NCBI GenBank assembly: GCA_020629335.1
Contig: JAHDDN010000223.1
Span: 1-8,736 of the forward strand
Direction of reading: 5' to 3'
Length of the DNA: 8,736 bases
From: Chitinophagales bacterium
GTDB lineage: Bacteria > Bacteroidota > Bacteroidia > Chitinophagales > UBA2359
Position 1 is the stretch's first letter, and each line of letters begins with the position of its first letter. The translations under genes were made by a program, and so were the position numbers. This document shows, piece after piece, positions 1-5,749 of this stretch. The notes under the pieces were generated by a model. It was not told the DNA's origin. It ran no database searches and saw only the letters and a list, made by a program, of their open reading frames with translations.

Positions 1-124
1 CGCTCTTACTCAGCTATTCAGCAGCTACTCCACTAAGGCATACTTGTCTGCCCTTGCAGGGCCAGCCTGCGTCTGCCTAAGTTACGTAAGCTACTTCATG
101 ACGCTGAGTACCGCTGCCATCCCT
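1..124 (-). repeat. Structured dispersed repeat R1, copy 1 (possibly cut by window edge)
   Basis: This non-coding stretch is present again, reverse-complemented, at 4281-4402. By hand alignment the copies differ at 8 substitutions and 2 single-base indels (about 92% identical). It can fold into one long interrupted hairpin. The base is TACTCAGC (7-14) against GCTGAGTA (103-110), and the tip is GCCCT (50-54) against AGGGC (58-62) with loop TGC. It ends 7 bp past the stop codon of the Rpn-type gene on the minus strand. The left end coincides with base 1, so the true boundary may lie outside the window. It has no long open frame. A MITE-like or REP/BIME-like element is the likeliest class (inference). 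Confidence 0.85.
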
Positions 125-131
125 CACGCAA

Positions 132-983
132 TTATTTCATTCTTCGTCTTATCTCTTTGACAAAATCAATAGAAACCTCCATAGCTTTTGCAATTTGCTC
201 ATCTGATAATAATCCAAATTTCAAAAGTTTTTTAATTGATGCTTCTTTTTCTTTCTCAATCCCTTTCTCAATCCCTTTCTCAATCCCTTTGAGATAAAGC
301 ACGTCTGATTCTACGTCATAGTTAAAATCTATAGGCATATCTGCTAATATTTTGTTTGCAAGATCCTCTAATTTACGTAATCTTGCTAAGATTCTAAATT
401 GTGATAAGTATTTACTTAATAATTTGGGCGATTTACTAGCTACTTTAAGCTGACTAACTATCAAACGTAATACAGCTTCAGTTTGTTCCTTCTTATAATC
501 GCCTAATAAAGCCAATAATATTACTTCCGGTACTTGTGAACTCAGTAATTCAGTGCTATCTAAATCGTGTAATTTAATCAATTCGAAACCATTATACACT
601 TTATTTTCAGCTAGTTCTGATCTCATATTCGAACTTTTAGTACCTAAAAAGATAACTACATGTCGAATAGGCAACTGATATTTAATCAATGTCAAGCCAT
701 GATACTCAGCCATTCGATAAACCATCTGGGGATCATCTCTTGATTGAAACTCAATGTGTAAGAGAAATTCTTCATCTGCTTCCGATATAACCTGATAAAG
801 AAAATCCATTTCTCGCTCTAAAGTCTTTGCTAATTTAGTAGGTAAGGCTTTAAAGCTTTTTAATTTCAAATTTAATTATAGCTCAATTAATGGGATAAAT
901 ATAGAGGCAGCATTTTCCTTAAAAATCCTATCATATACATTTCCCTGTTGTTTATCATTATTATGCTTTTTATTTTTGCTCAT
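132..983 (-). pseudogene. Rpn-family PD-(D/E)XK nuclease/putative transposase, interrupted by one in-frame stop
   Basis: The original gene appears to start at ATG 981-983. Its reading frame runs through YDRIFKEN (codons 17-24), a TAA at codon 36 (876-878), and then 247 further sense codons to the TAA at 132-134. Without the stop it would encode 283 residues, a normal size for the Rpn/PD-(D/E)XK transposase-like family. Family features are the N-terminal YDRIFKEN, then D60 (in MDFLY) and E78/Q80 (in HIEFQ) as probable nuclease residues. A GIEK tandem repeat at 233-244 and a C-terminal GLLSDEQIAKAM segment follow. Members of the family promote recombination as DNA endonucleases in E. coli. A shorter product might start at TTG 867-869 or ATG 807-809, keeping HIEFQ but losing the N-terminal segment. 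Neither start has a visible ribosome binding site. Readthrough or sequencing error cannot be excluded. Confidence 0.8.
252..287 (-). repeat. Three perfect 12-bp tandem repeats coding for GIEK
   Basis: The plus-strand unit TTTCTCAATCCC occurs at 252-263, 264-275 and 276-287 with no differences. On the minus strand it encodes three GIEK units between the nuclease core and the C-terminal helical tail of the Rpn-type protein. The unit is a multiple of three, so changes in copy number would keep the frame. Short G-x-x-K-type repeats at this place are common in the family (established knowledge). Perfect identity suggests recent slippage. Confidence 0.9.
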
Positions 984-1080
984 GATTATTTTGTGAATTA
1001 AAAATTTAGGTAAACAAACTCATGAACAGTTATTACTAAATAGGTATATAATTAAAGCGCAAAACAGCTCAAAATATTGT
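984..1080. other. Divergent intergenic gap between the Rpn pseudogene and the LuxE-like gene
   Basis: This 97-bp AT-rich stretch must hold the promoters of both divergent genes, if each has its own. I could not find a convincing Bacteroidota TTTG/TAnnTTTG pair on either strand. TATAAT at 1047-1052 lies 28 bp before the LuxE-like ATG but has no matching -35 element. No Shine-Dalgarno sequence precedes either ATG. Confidence 0.4.
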
Positions 1081-2070
1081 ATGGAGATTAAAGAAATAAA
1101 AAAAGAGATATTCGATGTGGAGCAAGCCCATTTTGAAGCTTTAGCACTAAAAATATTTGCTTATCAAGCAGCTAATAATAAAGTTTATAAACGATTTATT
1201 GAGTTATTAGGGATCAATATTAATCAGGTGCAATCCTTAAAGAAAGTCCCATTTCTCCCAATACAATTTTTCAAAAACTATACTATTCAAACGGGGGAAT
1301 TTACTCCAGCAATTTGCTTTAGTAGTAGCGGCACCACTGGACAAATAAGAAGTCAACACTTAGTAAAAGACTTAAGTTTATATGAGAGCAGTTTCAAGAA
1401 GGGTTTTGAGCACTTTTATGGGCCAATAGACGAGTATTGCATACTTGGCCTCCTCCCCTCTTATTTGGAGCGAGAAGGCTCCTCCTTGATTTATATGGCT
1501 GAAAAAATGATGGAGATTAGTGCTCATCCTTCTAATGGATTTTACCTGAATGAACATGAAGCATTAGCTCAACAATTAGCCTCGTTAGTCGATAGCGATC
1601 AAAAAGTGCTTTTGATTGGGGTAACTTTTGGCTTATTAGATTTTGCTGAACAATACCAGCTCCAATTAGGAGAACAAATCATCGTCATGGAAACAGGTGG
1701 TATGAAAGGTCGGAGAAAGGAAATGATCAGGGACGAAGTACATGCTATTTTGGGGCGTGCATTTGGACAGACTCATATTCATTCAGAGTATGGGATGACC
1801 GAATTATTATCTCAGGCTTACTCTAAGGGGGATGGTATTTTTCATTGCCCTCCTTGGATGAAGGTAATGTGCCGAGGAGTAGATGATCCGCTTTCAATTG
1901 TTCCCGCAGGTCGAGCGGGCATATTGAATATAATTGATCTAGCTAATATTCACTCCTGCGCATTTATTGCGACAGACGATATTGGAAGATCTTATGAAGA
2001 TGGGAGTTTTGAAGTACAAGGGCGTATTGACCATAGTGATGTGAGAGGTTGTAATTTGCTGGTGATTTAA
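1081..2070 (+). CDS. LuxE-like acyl-protein synthetase (ANL adenylating superfamily)
   Basis: The 329-residue product resembles LuxE/PaaK-type adenylating enzymes, which activate a carboxylic acid with ATP and pass the acyl group to a thiol. Visible motifs in order are the phosphate-binding loop SSSGTTG (81-87), ETGGMKGRR (204-212), the YGMTE core (237-241), TDDIG (298-302) and GRIDHSD (314-320). C324, in RGC six residues from the C-terminus, lies where LuxE proteins carry their acyl-accepting cysteine, so a covalent acyl-enzyme is plausible (inference). There is no signal peptide, so it is cytoplasmic. Length is a little short for LuxE (about 370). No luxC/luxD reductase or transferase partner is present, so this is not a luminescence operon and the substrate is unknown. 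ATG 1081 is preceded by an AT-rich leader. The gene stands alone and converges on tmk. Confidence 0.8.
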   Translation: MEIKEIKKEIFDVEQAHFEALALKIFAYQAANNKVYKRFIELLGININQVQSLKKVPFLPIQFFKNYTIQTGEFTPAICFSSSGTTGQIRSQHLVKDLSLYESSFKKGFEHFYGPIDEYCILGLLPSYLEREGSSLIYMAEKMMEISAHPSNGFYLNEHEALAQQLASLVDSDQKVLLIGVTFGLLDFAEQYQLQLGEQIIVMETGGMKGRRKEMIRDEVHAILGRAFGQTHIHSEYGMTELLSQAYSKGDGIFHCPPWMKVMCRGVDDPLSIVPAGRAGILNIIDLANIHSCAFIATDDIGRSYEDGSFEVQGRIDHSDVRGCNLLVI

Positions 2071-2152
2071 ACATCAATACAAGATTCATCAGGCACCAAT
2101 GAAAAACACTTGCGCTATAAGAATTTATGCTTGGTGAATTAAGCTTTTACTA

Positions 2153-2314
2153 AGAACTCATTTAAAGTTTTATGGTGAAGCTGAAAATCAGCTAAATTTT
2201 CGTAGTTTAAGGCATTTTTGAGGTGCATAGCAGCGCTACGGACCGAAAAAATAACGCAGAAATACGGAAATTTAGCGATTTTTTAAGCCAGCAGAAAAAC
2301 TTTAAACGAGTTCT
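2153..2314. terminator. Long palindromic element R2, copy A; probable bidirectional terminator
   Basis: The outer arms 2153-2171 and 2296-2314 match at 18 of 19 positions. A second stem pairs 2184-2204 with 2263-2283 apart from one bulge and one mismatch. On the plus strand this stem is followed by T6 (2279-2284), and an A4 run starts its left arm, the usual look of a bidirectional terminator. At the centre is a 46-bp core (2209-2254) found again on the opposite strand at 5788-5833 (41 of 46 identical). The core has its own TAGC-AGC-GCTA hairpin (2228-2238) and an ATTTTT/AAAAAAT pair outside it. The element lies between two convergent genes, and its right arm includes the last codons and stop of tmk. 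Confidence 0.75.
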
Positions 2315-2934
2315 AAATGAGAGGAAACCAAATTCCAGATAGATTGGCTGATGGTTTCTATTGGACGATCCCCATTAATAATAAAGATATTTTCTTCGTC
2401 CTTCAATTTTCGGAAGGCTTCGATGTATTTGTTTCTTACTGCTTGTAGGTTTTCGAGGGTTTCGTAGAGTTCGGTACTTTCTCGGCTACTGTTGATGCGC
2501 TGCATACTTACTTCAGCAGGAATATCGATATAAATATTTAAATCTGGGCGGAGTAAGTCAGCACTCATTGAATTGGCAGCAATGACCCAATCCATGCTCA
2601 TGTGAACGCTATGATAAGCGTAGGATGAAAAATAATAACGATCTGTAATAACAGTATATCCTTCTTCTAATTTTTTGAGTAAGCCATATTTTTTATTGAG
2701 TAAATGATCTAAACGATCTGCCACAAATAAGCCAGCAATCGTTTTATGATCACCTTCCATTTCTCCTTTGAAAATACGTCTAATCATAGAGCCGATGGGA
2801 TTGTCTGTTGGCTCAAAGGTAGTATATACTTTATGTCCTTCAGCAATTAATTGCTCTGCTAATATTTTCGACTGTGTACTCTTTCCGCTGCCATCTATAC
2901 CTTCAAAGGCTATAAATAAATTCTCTCTCATCAT
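2302..2934 (-). CDS. tmk: Thymidylate kinase (dTMP kinase)
   Basis: This 210-residue cytoplasmic enzyme phosphorylates dTMP to dTDP with ATP, a required step in dTTP synthesis. The P-loop GIDGSGKST is at 12-20, the FEP segment at 40-42, and the DRY nucleotide-binding motif at 98-100 followed by SSYAYHS. The IYIDIP strand (134-139) leads into a LID segment around 146-160 that carries R146 and R151. The P-loop has no arginine, so it resembles the bacterial LID-arginine type rather than the eukaryotic type (inference). Length is normal. Two ATG codons stand in tandem (2932-2934 and 2929-2931), and either could be used. Only 6 nt (AAGAAA on the coding strand) separate it from the stop of the upstream TPR gene, so co-transcription and translational coupling are likely. 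Its 3' end runs into palindromic element R2. Confidence 0.97.
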   Translation of the reverse strand: MMRENLFIAFEGIDGSGKSTQSKILAEQLIAEGHKVYTTFEPTDNPIGSMIRRIFKGEMEGDHKTIAGLFVADRLDHLLNKKYGLLKKLEEGYTVITDRYYFSSYAYHSVHMSMDWVIAANSMSADLLRPDLNIYIDIPAEVSMQRINSSRESTELYETLENLQAVRNKYIEAFRKLKDEENIFIINGDRPIETISQSIWNLVSSHLELV

Positions 2935-2940
2935 TTTCTT

Positions 2941-4137
2941 TTAATGATAGCTTTCAAAATTGCCTTCACAGAATTTTCTTAGGTCGTAAAAAGCTGACTT
3001 GATATTGAGGTCATAGGCTTTATTCAAATCGTTACAAGCCTCCCTTGGTTGATCGTTACTTACGTAGGCCAAACCTCTGTAGTAATAGGCTAAACCATCC
3101 ATTGGTTCTAACTCTATATTGAGGGAAAAATCACCTATGGCTTCGTCATATCTACCAAGTAAACCCTTAGCCACACCACGCCCTTTAAATGCAGGTGCAA
3201 AAAAAGCATTTTGATCAATTACCACATTGAAATCCTCTATCGCTCCGCTAAGGTCTTTTTCCATCGTTTTGGCTGAAGCTCTTCCTTGGAATGCCATCCA
3301 ATAATCTTCTTTGAGTAAGATCGCTTGTTCATAGTGTTTGATCGACTTTTTGTATTTTCCTTGTTTGAATAATACTGTAGCTAAATTATAATGAACAATG
3401 GCATCTTTTTTATCTACTTTTAAGGCATTTTTAAAATCCTTTACCGCTAATTTATATTTGCCCGTTTCCACTAAGGTATTACCTCTTAATTGGAGAAGAT
3501 CTTTATTAGTTGGATCTATTTTGATAGATTTGCTTAGAAACTCAATCGCCTCTTCAAAATTTCGATTTTCTAATTTAAGCGTAGCTTGATTGTAGAAATA
3601 TTTAACATTTTCTTGTTCCTGAAAACTAATTTTTTTTCTTTTCTCTTTGACGTAAATGGTATCAATATTAGAGAATAATACGCCATTAATATCACTTTTG
3701 AAAGCGGTTACTTCTCCTGAATTATAGTTGTATTGCTGCTTGTTGTCAAATGCCTCTTGGGAGTTGAGGGTTTGATTATAGAGATTGGGATTGCCTGTTT
3801 TTTCTTGCTCTTTGGCGGCTGCTTGTTCTGCTTTTTGCTTGGCTCTTTCGGCCTTTTGGCGTTCCTTTTCTAAGCGAGCCGCTTCTTTTTGACGCTTCTT
3901 TTCTGCTTTTCTGGCTGCTGCTTCTATTTCCTCTGGCGTTTTAGGCTTTTCAACCTTTGGTGCTTTTGCTTGCTTGGCTGGCTTTTCCTTTTTTTGCTTT
4001 TTTTCCTTCTTCTTTTTCTTGGAAGGAGTCTCCTCCTCTCCATAACTTTCGAAAGTGCCATTGAGTTGGGCACTAACACTTGAGCTATAGGCAAATGTCA
4101 GGAAACAGGCCGTAAGGAATATGTAAAAATACTTCAT
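2941..4137 (-). CDS. Secreted TPR protein with a lysine/alanine/glutamate-rich coiled-coil region
   Basis: The start is placed at ATG 4135-4137 because this gives an N-terminal signal peptide, MKYFYIFLTACFLTFAYSSS, with probable cleavage after SVSA (residue 23). An in-frame TTG at 4174-4176 would add 13 residues ahead of the signal and is unlikely. The mature 375-residue protein has a highly charged K/E/A-rich segment at about 39-113, predicted as coiled coil or extended linker, and a variable stretch to about 165. About six TPR units fill about 180-390, with consensus pieces such as NFEEAIEFLSKSIKIDPTN and RYDEAIGDFSLNIELEP. TPRs bind other proteins. Export suggests a periplasmic or envelope scaffold role (inference), but no partner is visible. 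It lies directly upstream of tmk. A 19-bp inverted repeat sits in its leader. I do not recognise a named family. Confidence 0.85.
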   Translation of the reverse strand: MKYFYIFLTACFLTFAYSSSVSAQLNGTFESYGEEETPSKKKKKEKKQKKEKPAKQAKAPKVEKPKTPEEIEAAARKAEKKRQKEAARLEKERQKAERAKQKAEQAAAKEQEKTGNPNLYNQTLNSQEAFDNKQQYNYNSGEVTAFKSDINGVLFSNIDTIYVKEKRKKISFQEQENVKYFYNQATLKLENRNFEEAIEFLSKSIKIDPTNKDLLQLRGNTLVETGKYKLAVKDFKNALKVDKKDAIVHYNLATVLFKQGKYKKSIKHYEQAILLKEDYWMAFQGRASAKTMEKDLSGAIEDFNVVIDQNAFFAPAFKGRGVAKGLLGRYDEAIGDFSLNIELEPMDGLAYYYRGLAYVSNDQPREACNDLNKAYDLNIKSAFYDLRKFCEGNFESYH

Positions 4138-4154
4138 CTTTCTAAAAATATGGT

Positions 4155-4257
4155 GTTTGAACTGAATAACTGACAAACTGGTAAACCGAATAACTAATAG
4201 ATTGACTAGTAAATTTGAATTAAGTTGTTTTCGGTTAATCAGTTATTCAGTTCAAAC
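4155..4257. repeat. 19-bp perfect inverted repeat in the TPR gene leader
   Basis: Arms 4155-4173 and 4239-4257 are perfect reverse complements (GTTTGAACTGAATAACTGA on the left). Nested inside, AACCGAA (4184-4190) pairs with TTCGGTT (4230-4236), which leaves a loop of about 39 nt. The left arm begins 18 bp upstream of the TPR start codon, so the structure could be in that transcript's 5' leader or act as an operator or terminator. The left side also contains degenerate direct repeats (AACTGAATAACTGA and AACCGAATAACTAA). It was not seen elsewhere in the window. Confidence 0.75.
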
Positions 4258-4280
4258 GTTTATCGGTTAAGAGTCGGCTT

Positions 4281-4402
4281 AGGGATGGTAGTGGTACTCA
4301 GCGTGATGATGTAGCTTACGAAACTTAGGTAGACGCAGGCTGGCCCGCAGGGCAGACAAGTATGCCTTAGTGTAGTAGCTGCTGAATAGCTGAGTAAGAA
4401 CG
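4281..4402 (+). repeat. Structured dispersed repeat R1, copy 2
   Basis: This is the opposite-orientation counterpart of 1-124. Predicted pairings, from outside in, are TACTCAGC (4295-4302) with GCTGAGTA (4389-4396), and GTAGCT (4311-4316) with AGCTGC (4377-4382). Next come ACTTAGG (4323-4329) with CCTTAGT (4365-4371) and one U-U mismatch, then GCCC (4343-4346) with GGGC (4350-4353) around loop GCA. Copy 1 has one extra base on each side of that apical stem, so the pairing is kept. It lies between two minus-strand genes and has no open frame of note. Confidence 0.85.
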
Positions 4403-4412
4403 GACAGCCCGA

Positions 4413-4487
4413 CCTATTTATAATTTTTCATTCGAGGGCGCACACACAGGTAGCGCCCCTACGGTCGAATGAAAAATTATAAATAGG
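4413..4487. repeat. Hairpin element R3, copy A, in a 23-bp perfect inverted repeat
   Basis: Arms 4413-4435 and 4465-4487 are perfect 23-bp reverse complements and AT-rich. Between them is a GC-rich core, 4436-4462, starting GGGCGC, ending GCGCCCCTAC, and pairing GGGCGC (4436-4441) with GCGCCC (4453-4458). A closely similar core occurs at 5704-5729 with different flanks. The element begins 11 bp beyond the thioredoxin gene's stop on the minus strand, so it may end or stabilise that transcript. There is no T-run after the stem, so a standard intrinsic terminator is not shown. Small GGGCG...CGCCCCTAC hairpins recur in many bacterial genomes (from memory, not checked). Confidence 0.85.
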
Positions 4488-4498
4488 GAAGCCCCAAA

Positions 4499-5551
4499 TT
4501 ATCCTCCTAAGACTTCTTTTAATTTTGCTTCTAAGGCGCCACCTCTAAGGTTTTTAGCGATGATTTTGCCTTCTCCGTCTAGGAGGAATGTTTGTGGGAT
4601 CGACTTGACACCATAAGCACCTGCGGCGCTTGACTTCCATCCTTGTAATTCACTAACGTGTGCATCCCACTTTAAATTATCTTGTTCAATGGCGGCTAAC
4701 CATTTTTCTTTTGTCTTATCGAGAGAAACGCTGTAAACTTCGAATCCTTTGTTTTTGTATTGGTCATAAAGACGCACTACATTTGGATTTTCTTTACGGC
4801 ATGGACGACACCATGATGCCCAGAAATCGACTAGTACGATTTTGCCTTTTAGATTGGCTAAAGGCAATGATTTTCCGTCAGTATCTGGCAAATCAATTGC
4901 TGGTGCTACCTTTCCTACTGTTGCATTTAAGGCACCTTTATTAGCTGCTATATAATCTTGAATCCCTTTTAGAAGGGTTGAGTTTGGGCTTGATTTTTTG
5001 AGTTTATTTTCATAGTTCTCATAAACTTTATAGTGCTTTTCTATTGGTAGGTTGCTTAAAGCTAAGTAGGCTACTTGTTCGCTTTGGCAAGTATCTACAA
5101 AATTCACTAAATATGGTTCTCCTATTTCTCTCTTACTCAGCTTATTATAAAGTCCCAAGATTTGAGTAGATTCAGGGGAACCTTTGATTGTATAATCGTA
5201 TTTTCTCAAGCTTTTAAAATCTGCATCGACTTCTACATCTGATCCTTTCTCTAAAACTAAAAGCACTCGATTATTGCCTCTTTGTCCTAAACGGAGGCTA
5301 CTGATAATTTTTTTATTGAGTTCACCTGTCATTTCGAAGCTACCGTCTTCAGCTACAACTGCTGTATCCATCACTTCAAATTTTTGGCTATTTTCGATTT
5401 CGTCAAGGAATATTTGACTGCCTGGTGGAAGGTTTGCAATGGTTCCTTTAATAGAGTAGCCATTACTGCTTGCGGTTGAAGAGGATGTATTAGCGCATCC
5501 CCATGCGAGCATCGCTGCTAAGCCTAATAGGAAGAAAAAACACTTGTTCAT
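4499..5551 (-). CDS. DUF4369/TlpA-family thioredoxin-like lipoprotein
   Basis: The 350-residue product begins with a lipoprotein signal peptide whose lipobox LAWGC places the lipidated cysteine at C19, so it should sit in the envelope facing the periplasm. After a serine-rich linker comes a DUF4369-like beta domain (about 32-125, starting YSIKGTIANLPPGSQIFLDE), a short helical section, and a TlpA/AhpC-TSA thioredoxin fold from about 212 to the end. The active site is WCRPC (247-251) in FWASWCRPC, and the conserved cis-proline is P319 in SIPQT. All parts needed for thiol-disulfide exchange are present. The family typically reduces or repairs periplasmic disulfides, or supports cytochrome c maturation. 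The actual partner is not shown here. ATG 5549-5551 follows an A-rich leader without Shine-Dalgarno, as usual in Bacteroidota. It is flanked by repeat-filled gaps and seems monocistronic. Confidence 0.93.
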   Translation of the reverse strand: MNKCFFFLLGLAAMLAWGCANTSSSTASSNGYSIKGTIANLPPGSQIFLDEIENSQKFEVMDTAVVAEDGSFEMTGELNKKIISSLRLGQRGNNRVLLVLEKGSDVEVDADFKSLRKYDYTIKGSPESTQILGLYNKLSKREIGEPYLVNFVDTCQSEQVAYLALSNLPIEKHYKVYENYENKLKKSSPNSTLLKGIQDYIAANKGALNATVGKVAPAIDLPDTDGKSLPLANLKGKIVLVDFWASWCRPCRKENPNVVRLYDQYKNKGFEVYSVSLDKTKEKWLAAIEQDNLKWDAHVSELQGWKSSAAGAYGVKSIPQTFLLDGEGKIIAKNLRGGALEAKLKEVLGG

Positions 5552-5698
5552 TTTATTATTATTTTATTTGAGTTTATGACAAAGAAGTTTGGGAATTTTA
5601 TGCCCCGCCTTCTGTACCCCTGCTTGTGAGGGATCGTTTTTCATTACTTAACTTATTATAGAGTCGTGCGTTTATCGATAACGATAAGATAATTGTCC

Positions 5699-5740
5699 AA
5701 ATTGGGCGACCACAAGGGAGCGCCCCTACTGGTTCAATTT
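5699..5740. repeat. Hairpin element R3, copy B
   Basis: The core 5704-5729 begins GGGCGACCACAAGGG and ends GCGCCCCTAC. It pairs GGGCG (5704-5708) with CGCCC (5721-5725). It matches the core at 4436-4462 except for a few bases in the loop and one length difference. Its short flanks are also complementary, AAATTG (5699-5704) with CAATTT (5735-5740), but unrelated in sequence to the arms of copy A. It lies upstream of the thioredoxin gene. Confidence 0.75.
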
Positions 5741-5749
5741 ATTAGTCCT

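Larger units (their letters stand above)
4138..4498. other. 361-bp non-coding block packed with inverted repeats
   Basis: No credible coding frame was found. From left to right it contains the 5' leader of the TPR gene with an AGAAAG sequence next to its ATG, a 19-bp perfect inverted repeat (4155-4257), R1 copy 2 (4281-4402) and R3 copy A (4413-4487). The last ends 11 bp after the thioredoxin gene's stop on the minus strand. Almost all of the block is accounted for by foldable elements. Confidence 0.8.

Noticed and set aside
1047..1052. TATAAT as a promoter -10 box for the LuxE-like gene
   Set aside because: There is no paired -35 element, and Bacteroidota normally use TAnnTTTG at -7. In AT-rich DNA this hexamer is expected by chance.
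3398..4083. Plus-strand open frames at 3398-3589 and 3889-4083 opposite the TPR gene
   Set aside because: They are antisense to a well-supported coding region. The second is a Phe/Leu-rich product of the complementary poly-lysine codons and only mimics a membrane protein.
4135..4176. TTG start at 4174-4176 for the TPR gene
   Set aside because: It would add 13 residues before an evident signal peptide that begins at ATG 4135-4137.
4138..4498. CRISPR array or tRNA gene in the repeat-rich gap
   Set aside because: The repeats are inverted rather than direct and regularly spaced, there are no cas genes, and no cloverleaf with the conserved T-arm was found.
4660..4944. Plus-strand frame opposite the thioredoxin gene
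   Set aside because: It is antisense to a gene with clear lipoprotein and WCRPC motifs, and has no recognisable family or start signal.
5626..5634. GTGAGGGAT as a remnant of an R1 repeat end
   Set aside because: Only 9 bases match the region next to R1 copy 1, nothing beyond them aligns, and copy 2 lacks part of the motif.
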